From the NCBI GenBank assembly GCA_005877615.1, contig VBOD01000013.1, forward strand, positions 1 through 36,592: a stretch of DNA of 36,592 bases, read 5' to 3'. This stretch comes from Nitrospirota bacterium. GTDB lineage: Bacteria; Nitrospirota; Nitrospiria; Nitrospirales; NS-4. Each line of letters starts with the position of its first letter. The stretch's first letter is position 1. The position numbers and the translations under genes are program-made. This document shows, piece after piece, positions 21,134 through 28,592 of the stretch. A model generated the notes under the pieces. That model did not search any database, was not told the DNA's origin, and saw only the letters and a list, made by a program, of their open reading frames with translations.

Positions 21134-22363
21134 ATGGATTCAATCGTGAGCATTCTTTCAGTTCTTCAATGGATTTGTGTGATACCCGTCATCGTCGGGT
21201 CTGTCTATGGGGTTATCTGTCTCTTGTGCGTTGTCCGCTACCGATCACAGAAAGCCCGGTCCTCTCCAACACCTGGCAGAGAGTGGCCTCCAGTCACCAT
21301 TCTGAAGCCGGTTCACGGGCTGGAGAAAGACCTTGATAAAAATCTCCGCAGCGCCTGCCTTCAGGATTACCCAACTTATCAAGTGGTCTTCGCCGTCCAG
21401 GATGAGAAAGACCCCGCGATCCCTTTGCTCAAAAATCTCGAACTGGAGTTTGGTCCTCAACGGGTGTCTGTGGCCATCGAGCATCGCCAAGTCGGCACCA
21501 ACGGCAAGATCAACAACTTGATTGGCGGTCTGATGCATGCACGTCATGAGATTCTGGTGATCAGCGATAGCGACGTCTACTTGAGGCCGGATTATCTCAA
21601 GGCCATCGTGGCCCCGTTGGCGGATCCGGATGTCGGGTTCGTCTGCACGTACTTTATGGCGACCGCTGCAGAATCCTGGTTCGAGAAGATGGAGTTGCTC
21701 ACGATGAATGCCGGTTTTTTCCCCGACACCGTGTTCGCCCATGTAACCGGAACCGCCAAATTCTGTATTGGATCGTCGGTAGCCCTTCGGCGCTCAACGC
21801 TGAACGAGATTGGTGGGCTGGAAGGTCTCGCAGATTATTTGGCCGAAGACTACGAGATGGGTCGCCGCATTTGGGAGACTAGCAAAAAGATGGCGGTCGC
21901 GCCTTACGTGGTGGAAACAGTAGTGGACCTCAGGACGCCCTCTCAATGGTGGAACCATCAACTTTATTGGGATCAAAACAGCTGTATGGTTCGGCCTGGC
22001 GCACTCTTCTCCACCATATTCATCCGTCCCGTCCCGTTCGCGCTCCTCTTCGCCGCAGCCAGGCTAGGAGATCCGGTTGGGCTATCGGTCCTTGCGGGAA
22101 CGCTTGCCCTGCGTCTCGTCACTACTGCTGTGATTCTAGGTTGGGGGCTTCGCGATCGTGAAGGGCTGAGGAGCCTGATGCTTCTTCCGTTCCGGGACCT
22201 GGTGGCTGTTGTTTCCTTGCTCCTCGCTTTCACCAAACGGACGACTGTCTGGCGCGATAAGGAGTTTGTCCTGACCCGCGATGGACGCATGGTTGCACGG
22301 GAGAAAAACTTGTGCGAAAGCTCATCGTCACCGGTGACGACTTCGGTCTCGCCGTCCCGGTAA
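21134..22363 (+). CDS. hpnI: Hopanoid glycosyltransferase HpnI
   Basis: A 409-residue family-21 (ceramide-glucosyltransferase-like) enzyme. Features: an N-terminal anchor (residues ~8-35), PPVTILKPVHGLEKDLDKNL, metal site D145-S-D147, TGTAKFCIGSSVALRRSTL, catalytic D239 in DYLAEDYEMG, a QWWNHQLYW element for the acceptor, and C-terminal helices. HpnI transfers N-acetylglucosamine to bacteriohopanetetrol; HpnK then removes the acetyl group and the radical SAM enzyme HpnJ contracts the sugar ring to a cyclitol ether. All three genes are here. The ATG at 21134 has no clear ribosome binding site. Its 3' end overlaps hpnK by 52 nt. Confidence 0.9.
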   Translation: MDSIVSILSVLQWICVIPVIVGSVYGVICLLCVVRYRSQKARSSPTPGREWPPVTILKPVHGLEKDLDKNLRSACLQDYPTYQVVFAVQDEKDPAIPLLKNLELEFGPQRVSVAIEHRQVGTNGKINNLIGGLMHARHEILVISDSDVYLRPDYLKAIVAPLADPDVGFVCTYFMATAAESWFEKMELLTMNAGFFPDTVFAHVTGTAKFCIGSSVALRRSTLNEIGGLEGLADYLAEDYEMGRRIWETSKKMAVAPYVVETVVDLRTPSQWWNHQLYWDQNSCMVRPGALFSTIFIRPVPFALLFAAARLGDPVGLSVLAGTLALRLVTTAVILGWGLRDREGLRSLMLLPFRDLVAVVSLLLAFTKRTTVWRDKEFVLTRDGRMVAREKNLCESSSSPVTTSVSPSR

Positions 22364-23163
22364 ACGAAGCCATAGAAGAAGCCCATCGACGGGGGATCCT
22401 GACCACCGCCAGCCTGATGGTTGGAGCGGGGGCTGCAGCCGATGCGGTGGAACGGGCCAGGCGGCTTCCAACGTTGAGTGTGGGACTCCATCTCGTACTG
22501 GTCGAAGGGCACCCGGTCCTACCCCCTTGCGAGATCCCCGATCTGGTGGACAGCCGGGGTGAGTTTGCGACTCGTCTCTTCGGCGCCGGTCTGAACTTTT
22601 TCTTTCGGCCCGGCGTGAGGCGGCAATTGGAGGCGGAGATTCGTGCACAGTTTGAGGCGTTCACGAAGACCGGGCTGCCCCTGGATCATGTGAATGCGCA
22701 CAACCATATGCATATCCACCCCACCGTGCTGGGGTTGATTTTGAAGGTCGGACGGGACTACGGCCTCAAGGCCGTCCGCGTTCCCTATGAGCCGTTGCTT
22801 CCGTCGTGGCGTGCGTCAGGAACGGCTTTTTTCTCCCGCTCGGCCTTATGGCTGTTCATGATGCCGTGGAGCAAGCTATTGAAGGCGCGCCTGCGGCGCG
22901 CCGGCGTACGTTCGAACGAATATGTTTTCGGTTTGAATGACAGCGGGCAGATGGATGTTTATCTCGTGCTGCAAATGCTACGACATCTGCCGGAAGGCGT
23001 CACGGAGATGTATTTCCATCCCGCAACGCGCCGCTGTCCTGAAATTGATCGCACCATGCCGACCTATCGGCATGAACGGGAATTCGAAGCATTGATCAGT
23101 CCAGCGGTCCGCGAGGCAATCGCGGCGTCTGGGTTCCAGCGAATCGCCTTTAGCGAGCTGTAA
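22312..23163 (+). CDS. hpnK: Hopanoid deacetylase HpnK (YdjC/ChbG fold)
   Basis: A 283-residue protein starting MRKLIVTGDDFGLAVPVNEAI, the metal-binding D9-D10 motif of YdjC-like carbohydrate deacetylases. Further metal ligands are GLHLVL and the histidine-rich DHVNAHNHMHIHP near 125-137. HpnK deacetylates the N-acetylglucosaminyl group added by HpnI. A basic amphipathic segment (SKLLKARLRRAGVRSNEYVFG) is typical of the hopanoid branch. It starts with GTG inside hpnI, giving a 52-nt overlap, so translation is coupled. Confidence 0.9.
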   Translation: MRKLIVTGDDFGLAVPVNEAIEEAHRRGILTTASLMVGAGAAADAVERARRLPTLSVGLHLVLVEGHPVLPPCEIPDLVDSRGEFATRLFGAGLNFFFRPGVRRQLEAEIRAQFEAFTKTGLPLDHVNAHNHMHIHPTVLGLILKVGRDYGLKAVRVPYEPLLPSWRASGTAFFSRSALWLFMMPWSKLLKARLRRAGVRSNEYVFGLNDSGQMDVYLVLQMLRHLPEGVTEMYFHPATRRCPEIDRTMPTYRHEREFEALISPAVREAIAASGFQRIAFSEL

Positions 23164-23212
23164 GAGTTCGCATACCGAACGCAGAAGGGTTGAACGAGGA
23201 AAGAGGAACACG

Positions 23213-24172
23213 ATGACGCGGTATCTGGTGACAGGTGGAGCAGGCTTTATCGGCTCACACGTGGTCGAGACGCTCCTGAAGAAAGGAAAGCACGTCCGGG
23301 TGCTGGATAACTTCTTCACGGGAAAGCGGGAGAATCTCGAGGCCGTTTACGGCGGCGTGGAGTTGATCGAAGGGGATGTGCGGGATGGCGCGCTTTGCCA
23401 GGAGGTCATGGACGGGGTGGAGGCCGTCATTCATCTCGCGGCGCTCCATGAGGTGGTCCGGTCCGTTGAGTGTCCGCTGGAGACCCATGAGGTGAACGTG
23501 ACAGGCACATTGAACCTGCTGGTGGCCGCCCGCGGGGCGGGAGTCAAGAAGTTCGTATTCGCCTCCTCATCGGCCGTGTACGGGGAGAATCCGGTGATCC
23601 CGAGATCCGAGAGCATGTTGCCGTCTCCCACCTCCTCGCCCTATGCGGTCAGCAAGCTCACCGGCGAGCATTACTGCCAAATGTTTTGGTCTCTCTATGG
23701 CCTTGACACGGTCTGTTTGCGCTTCTTCAATGTCTACGGCCCTCGGCAGGATGCGGCCTCGACCTACGCCGCGGTCATTCCCAAATTCATCTCTCTTCTC
23801 CTGGCTGAGACGGCCCCGACGATCTACGGTGCCGGCGAGCAGTCGCGCGATTTTACCTTCATCGCGGATTGCGTGTCCGCCGTCTTGGCCGCTTGCGAGG
23901 TCCCCGGCCTGTCCGGGATGGTGTTCAATGTCGGCACCGGCCACCGGACGACCGTGAACCAGTTGTGTGCGATTCTGCAGAAGATTCTGCACACGGACCT
24001 CTCCCCCATCTATGCGTCGCCCCAACCTGGGGATCTGCCGCACGATCAGGCTGATATTGAACAAGCAAAACGCGTCCTGTCGTATCGCCCGCAGTGTGAT
24101 CTCGCTCGTGGGCTTCACGAGACGATCCGATACATGCGCCTTGCAAAGGTTCTTGCGAAATCTAGAGTGTAA
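23213..24172 (+). CDS. NAD-dependent sugar epimerase/dehydratase
   Basis: A 319-residue extended short-chain dehydrogenase. The Rossmann loop is VTGGAGFIGSHVVE (7-20), followed by NFFTGKRENL and GDVRD. Catalytic residues are the serine of FASSSAVYGE and the Y-x3-K of SPYAVSKLTGE. RFFNVYGPRQD and GEQSRDFTFIADC resemble UDP-glucose/UDP-GlcNAc 4-epimerases. It lies between hpnK and hpnJ, so it may supply or alter the nucleotide sugar used for the hopanoid head group; this is inference. It is not clearly HpnA. A GAGGAAAGAGG site precedes the ATG. Confidence 0.87.
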   Translation: MTRYLVTGGAGFIGSHVVETLLKKGKHVRVLDNFFTGKRENLEAVYGGVELIEGDVRDGALCQEVMDGVEAVIHLAALHEVVRSVECPLETHEVNVTGTLNLLVAARGAGVKKFVFASSSAVYGENPVIPRSESMLPSPTSSPYAVSKLTGEHYCQMFWSLYGLDTVCLRFFNVYGPRQDAASTYAAVIPKFISLLLAETAPTIYGAGEQSRDFTFIADCVSAVLAACEVPGLSGMVFNVGTGHRTTVNQLCAILQKILHTDLSPIYASPQPGDLPHDQADIEQAKRVLSYRPQCDLARGLHETIRYMRLAKVLAKSRV

Positions 24173-24183
24173 AGGAGAGAACG

Positions 24184-25617
24184 ATGAAAACCCTGCTCTT
24201 AAATCCACCCTCATTCGAGATGTTCGACGGCGGGGCCAGCTCGCGCTATCAGGCTACCCGTGAGATTCCCTCCTTCTGGTATCCAGTGTGGCTGGCCTAT
24301 TCGGCCGGTATGATCAAAGACAGCCGGCTCTTGGATGCACCGTCCCATGACGTGACTCCGGAGGAAACGATCAAGATCGCCGCCGAGTACGAGTTTCTCG
24401 TGCTGTTTACCAGCACCGCCGGCTTTCGCAGCGATGCCCGACTCGCTGAAGCGATCAAATCAGCGAATCCCGACATCAAGATCGCCTTCGTCGGTCCGCA
24501 TGTAACCGTTCAGCCGGAGCAAAGCCTGAAAGCCTCACCGGCCATTGATTTCGTGGTCAGGCGGGAATTCGACTACCCCGTGTCGGAATTTGCCGGGGGG
24601 AAGAACCTGGCGGAGATTGCTGGCATCAGCTTCAGAAAGGATGGGCGCATCGTCCACAATCCGGACCGCCCGCAGATCGAGGATCTCGATGCCCTTCCCT
24701 TCGCGGTGGATGTCTATAAGCGGGACCTCGACATCACACGATACGACATTCCCTATTTGAAGCACCCCTACGTGGCCTTCTACACCTCGCGGGGTTGCCC
24801 GGCGCTGTGCACGTTCTGTCTCTGGCCGCAGACGATGAGCGGGCATCCCTGGCGGACACGCAGCGTTTCCAATGTCGTCGAGGAGGTGAAGCGCTGCCTG
24901 GAGTACTTCCCCCAGGCGAAGGAAATTTTCTTCGACGATGACACGTTTCCCTGGGCCAAGGACCGCACGATCGAGATCTGCAAGGCTTTCAAGCCTCTGA
25001 AGTTTACCTGGTCCTGCAACTCCCGGGTGACGGCGGGCTACGAGACCTTGAAGGCGATGAAAGAGGCTGGCTGCCGGCTGCTGATCGTCGGGTTCGAGTC
25101 CGGCGATCCGCAGATTCTGAAGAACATCAAGAAAGGCGCCACGGTCGAGCAGGCGCGCGAGTTCATGAAAAATTGCAAGAAGCTGGGCCTTGTGGTGCAC
25201 GGCGATTTCCAGGTCGGGCATCCAGGTGAAACGCCGGAGACGATCGAGCGGACCATTCAATTTGCCATGGAGCTCGATCCGGAGACGATTCAGGTTTCGA
25301 TGTCTCATCCGTATCCGGGCACGGAGTTCGATGCCTACTTGAAGAAACACAACTATGCCGTGGACTCAGTGATGACGGATGAGGAGGGGCATCAACTCCC
25401 CGTGTTTCAATATCCAGGGCTAAGCAGAAAAGACATCATGCACGCGGTCGAGCGGTTCTACGACCGGTATTACTTCCGGCCGCATGTCATCTTCCGGATC
25501 CTGCGGCGCGCGATCTTCGACGCCAACGACCGGCGGCGGCTCTACATCGAAGGCAAGGAGTTTTTGAAAGTGCGCGCCCAGCGCAAGAGGTTTGTCAGAA
25601 CCCAGGCGACTGTTTGA
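24184..25617 (+). CDS. hpnJ: Hopanoid radical SAM enzyme HpnJ
   Basis: A 477-residue B12-binding-type radical SAM protein. The N-terminal domain (MKTLLLNPPSFEMFDGGASSRYQATREIPSFWYP) is the signature of HpnJ. The [4Fe-4S] ligands are C205, C209 and C212 in TSRGCPALCTFCLWPQ. The barrel continues with IFFDDDTFPW, FTWSCNSRV and VGFESGDPQILKNIKKG. HpnJ converts the glucosaminyl group on bacteriohopanetetrol to the cyclitol ether. It begins 11 nt after the epimerase stop with a GGAGAG site. Confidence 0.92.
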   Translation: MKTLLLNPPSFEMFDGGASSRYQATREIPSFWYPVWLAYSAGMIKDSRLLDAPSHDVTPEETIKIAAEYEFLVLFTSTAGFRSDARLAEAIKSANPDIKIAFVGPHVTVQPEQSLKASPAIDFVVRREFDYPVSEFAGGKNLAEIAGISFRKDGRIVHNPDRPQIEDLDALPFAVDVYKRDLDITRYDIPYLKHPYVAFYTSRGCPALCTFCLWPQTMSGHPWRTRSVSNVVEEVKRCLEYFPQAKEIFFDDDTFPWAKDRTIEICKAFKPLKFTWSCNSRVTAGYETLKAMKEAGCRLLIVGFESGDPQILKNIKKGATVEQAREFMKNCKKLGLVVHGDFQVGHPGETPETIERTIQFAMELDPETIQVSMSHPYPGTEFDAYLKKHNYAVDSVMTDEEGHQLPVFQYPGLSRKDIMHAVERFYDRYYFRPHVIFRILRRAIFDANDRRRLYIEGKEFLKVRAQRKRFVRTQATV

Positions 25618-25648
25618 AGGCACGGGTTGCTTGTAAGGAATGAAGCAG

Positions 25649-26089
25649 ATGTGGACTGAACGGATAAGAATTATTGCTCTCCTGGCGGTTGCCATCATCA
25701 GCCAAGCGGTGGGCAATGTGCTGTTGAGTCAGGGCATGAAGCTCATCGCAGAAGAGAGCCAACTGACCTGGAATAATTGGGTCTCCATATTCTTGCAGGC
25801 TGTCCAGAGTCCTTCGATTTTGTTCGGAGTCGGATTCTATGTCATTTTTTTCGTGCTCTTCGCGGCCGCCCTGTCCAGGGCGGATTTGAGTTTCGTGCTG
25901 CCGGCTATCTCATCTGAAGTGGTCCTCAACGTCGCGTTTGCCGACTACTTCTTGAACGAAACTGTCTCCGCGATCCGATGGACCGGAGTCCTGTTGATTT
26001 CCATTGGCGTCGGCCTGGTGGTGCAATCCTCGCCGAGAACGTTCGGGATTGCGGGCGGCCAGGACACCATGGCGGAGGGTGGCAGGTGA
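25649..26089 (+). CDS. Small EamA/SMR-type membrane protein, subunit 1 (ArnE/ArnF-like)
   Basis: A 146-residue, four-helix membrane protein of the drug/metabolite transporter superfamily: IIALLAVAIISQAVGNVLLSQGM, a long second helix SILFGVGFYVIFFVLFAAALS, ADLSFVLPAISSEVVLNVAF and a last helix WTGVLLISIGVGLVV. This is half the size of a ten-helix EamA carrier. Together with the overlapping partner it resembles the ArnE/ArnF pair that flips undecaprenyl-phosphate-aminoarabinose. The ATG at 25649 is preferred to 25640 because AAGGA (25635-25639) is well spaced for it. In a hopanoid operon it may move a lipid-linked sugar or a decorated hopanoid. Confidence 0.75.
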   Translation: MWTERIRIIALLAVAIISQAVGNVLLSQGMKLIAEESQLTWNNWVSIFLQAVQSPSILFGVGFYVIFFVLFAAALSRADLSFVLPAISSEVVLNVAFADYFLNETVSAIRWTGVLLISIGVGLVVQSSPRTFGIAGGQDTMAEGGR

Positions 26090-26454
26090 AAACGGCAATC
26101 CTGATTGCGATCATTGTGCTCGCCGATTCGGCCGGAGATGTCCTGCTCACCAAAGGCATGAGGCAGGTGGGCGAAGTGTCCACCTTTGCGCCGAGAGCGC
26201 TTCTGGCGATCGCCCGCAGGGCCGTTCGCAATCACCACTTTCTCGCCAGCATTGTGTTCATGGTCATGCATTTCGTCGGGTTTCTGGCGGTCCTGTCCTG
26301 GGCCGACCTCAGTGTTGTGTTTCCCGCAACCACGTTGGTCTATGTCCTTGGCACCCTTACCGCCAAGTTCATCTTGCAGGAAACGATCTCCATGCATCGC
26401 TGGGCGGGGACGATGCTCGTCTGTCTGGGCGTGGGGTTGGTGTCGCTCCCGTAA
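26086..26454 (+). CDS. Small EamA/SMR-type membrane protein, subunit 2 (ArnE/ArnF-like)
   Basis: A 122-residue partner of the preceding protein, with four helices: ILIAIIVLADSAGDVLLTKGM, ASIVFMVMHFVGFLAVLS, ADLSVVFPATTLVYVLGTL and WAGTMLVCLGVGLVSL. The two share the pattern xADLSxVxPA and a terminal RW(T/A)G...GVGLV, so they are paralogues. The GTG start at 26086 overlaps the upstream TGA (GTGA), which supports heterodimer assembly. Transported substrate unknown. Confidence 0.75.
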   Translation: MKTAILIAIIVLADSAGDVLLTKGMRQVGEVSTFAPRALLAIARRAVRNHHFLASIVFMVMHFVGFLAVLSWADLSVVFPATTLVYVLGTLTAKFILQETISMHRWAGTMLVCLGVGLVSLP

Positions 26455-26492
26455 ATTGCGTGCCAACTAAAGCAGAATGGAACGGTGAAACC

Positions 26493-27638
26493 TTGGAAAG
26501 TGTGAAACAAGACATAGCGCCGAGCAGGCGTGTTCCGGCCGCGAAGATCCAGTTCCTCCCGGAAGACCGGACCTGGATCGCAGAAAGGATTCAGGAAGTC
26601 CTGGCCAGCGGCCAGTTAACACTGGGCAAGTACGGAGCGGAGTTTGAGCAGAAATTTGCTCAATTCTGCGGAACCCGTCACGCGATTGCTGTGAACAGTG
26701 GAACCAGTGCCTTGGAGATCATCTTGCGGGCACTGGGGATGGAAGGCAAGGATGTGCTGGTACCGACCAATACGTTCTTCGCGACTGCCGCGGCAGTGGT
26801 CCATGCCGGAGGACGTCCGGTTCTCGTGGACATGGACCCGGAATCCTTTGCCGTACGGCCGGAAGACGTCGAGAAGAAGATCACGCCCAAGACGGCTGGC
26901 TTGATCGTGGTTCACATCGGCGGCATCGTCTCCCGGCGCATTGGGGAACTGCAAGAATTGGTCTGCAAGAAAGGGCTCTGGCTGGTGGAAGATGCCGCCC
27001 ATGCGCATGGCTCCTCCTACGGGGGCGTGAAAGCCGGGACGTTCGGGATCGCCGGGTCCTTCAGTTTCTACCCCACCAAGGTCATGACGTCGGGCGAGGG
27101 GGGCATCATTGTCACCAACGACGATCGCATCAACGAAGAGGCGATGATTTATCGTGACCAGGGCAAGGCCAGCTTCACGCAGAACGCGCACGTCAGGATG
27201 GGGTACAACTGGCGCATGTCCGAGCCCCACGCCATCATCGGACTGAAGCATCTCGAACGATTGCCGGCCATGATAGCGGGCCGACAGAAGATCGCCGCGA
27301 TTTACGACGAGGGCTTGAAGGGGTTCCGGAATCTCAGCCGCGTGGAGGTGCCGGCCGGCGGGGCGTGCAATTACTACAAGTACATCGTGGTTCTCAAGCA
27401 GAAGCAGGATCGGAAGGCCCTCAAGGCTCTGCTGCGGGACCAGTATGGAGTCATGTTGGCCGGCGAGGTGTATGAGGAACCGCTGCACAAGCAGCCGGTG
27501 TTCGAGTCGTACGTGTCCGGTCCGCTTCCGGCGTCGGAAGACTATTGTGCCCGGCACCTGTGTCTTCCGGTCTTTTCGGGAATGGAAGAAGCTGAGGCCT
27601 ACCAGGTCCTGGACGCGTTGAAAGACGTCATCGGCTGA
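26493..27638 (+). CDS. DegT/DnrJ/EryC1-family PLP aminotransferase
   Basis: A 381-residue sugar aminotransferase. Family motifs: LASGQLTLGKYGAEFEQKFA, VNSGTSALEIILRALG, VPTNTFFATAAAVVHAGG, LVEDAAHAHGSSYGG and the PLP lysine in SFYPTKVMTSGEGGIIV (normally SFxxxKxxxxGEGG). Members aminate keto-sugars on nucleotide carriers or cyclitols. The start is uncertain: TTG at 26493 has a GGTGA site at 26484-26488; GTG at 26460 and GTG at 26502 are also in frame. In context it may aminate a sugar supplied by the neighbouring epimerases for the hopanoid or another envelope lipid. Confidence 0.87.
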   Translation: MESVKQDIAPSRRVPAAKIQFLPEDRTWIAERIQEVLASGQLTLGKYGAEFEQKFAQFCGTRHAIAVNSGTSALEIILRALGMEGKDVLVPTNTFFATAAAVVHAGGRPVLVDMDPESFAVRPEDVEKKITPKTAGLIVVHIGGIVSRRIGELQELVCKKGLWLVEDAAHAHGSSYGGVKAGTFGIAGSFSFYPTKVMTSGEGGIIVTNDDRINEEAMIYRDQGKASFTQNAHVRMGYNWRMSEPHAIIGLKHLERLPAMIAGRQKIAAIYDEGLKGFRNLSRVEVPAGGACNYYKYIVVLKQKQDRKALKALLRDQYGVMLAGEVYEEPLHKQPVFESYVSGPLPASEDYCARHLCLPVFSGMEEAEAYQVLDALKDVIG

Positions 27639-27657
27639 CTAACAAGGAGAACCGATC

Positions 27658-28578
27658 ATGGCCAAAGTGGTGGTGACTGGAGGAAGTGGTTTCATTGGAT
27701 CACACGTCGTGGATGCATTGGTCGATGCGGGGCATGAGGTCACCGTCATCGATCACCGTGTGCGTCCGCACCGTCCGGATGTCGGGTTTGAGGACGTGGA
27801 TCTCATGGACCTCTCGTCGGTGCTGGCAGCCACCAGGGAGGCCGAGCATATCTTCCACTTGGCGGCGGTCTCCAACGTCAACTACGCACACAAGTACCCG
27901 GTCTACACCACGGCGTTGAATGTGGTGGGGACGGCGAACGTGCTGGAGGCGGCGCGGGTCAACGGCGCTCGCCGGCTGTACCTCGCCTCGACTGTCTGGG
28001 TGTACAACGGGTGCCCGCAGAACGGAGGCGCCTTGCAGGAGTCGGAGCCCTTCTTTTTGGACGGCGCCGGCCACATCTATACCTCCACCAAGATGGCCAG
28101 CGAGATGGTCTGCCACAATTACAGCCAGCTCTACAAAGTGCCCTTTACCATCCTCCGGTACGGTATCCCCTACGGCCCCCGCATGCGGGAGGAACTCCTG
28201 ATCCCTATCTTCATCAAGAAGGCGCTCAAAGGGGAGCCCCTTACCGTGTCTGGCAAGGGGGAGCAATACCGGAATTTCGTGTACGTGCGGGACATGGCTG
28301 AGGCCCACGTCTTGGCTATGAAAGAGTCCGCCGCCAATCAGACATACAACCTCGAAGGTCCGCGAAAGGTCACGGTCTTGGAAGTGGCAGAAGGGATCCG
28401 CAAGGCGATCGGGGACCATGTGAAGATCGAGTTCGTGCCGGCGCGCCCCGGCGACTTTGGGGGCAAGGAAGTCTCGGCGGCAAAGGCCAAGCGGGAACTC
28501 GGCTGGTATCCGACCGTCTCGTTCGAAGACGGGCTGAAACAGACTGTAGATTGGTTCCGCCAAAAATGGAGTAACTAG
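27658..28578 (+). CDS. NAD-dependent epimerase/dehydratase, second copy
   Basis: A 306-residue extended SDR with VTGGSGFIGSHVVDAL at the nucleotide loop, DLMDLSSV, FHLAAVSNVNYAH, the catalytic threonine of LASTVWVYN and Y-x3-K in HIYTSTKMASE. RYGIPYGPRMREELLIPIF and GEQYRNFVYVRDMAEAH form the substrate side. It is only distantly similar to the epimerase at 23213, so the two probably act on different intermediates. AAGGAG precedes the ATG; it starts 19 nt after the aminotransferase stop, and the pair look like an amino-sugar module. Confidence 0.87.
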   Translation: MAKVVVTGGSGFIGSHVVDALVDAGHEVTVIDHRVRPHRPDVGFEDVDLMDLSSVLAATREAEHIFHLAAVSNVNYAHKYPVYTTALNVVGTANVLEAARVNGARRLYLASTVWVYNGCPQNGGALQESEPFFLDGAGHIYTSTKMASEMVCHNYSQLYKVPFTILRYGIPYGPRMREELLIPIFIKKALKGEPLTVSGKGEQYRNFVYVRDMAEAHVLAMKESAANQTYNLEGPRKVTVLEVAEGIRKAIGDHVKIEFVPARPGDFGGKEVSAAKAKRELGWYPTVSFEDGLKQTVDWFRQKWSN

Positions 28579-28592
28579 CATCTCCAGGTGAC

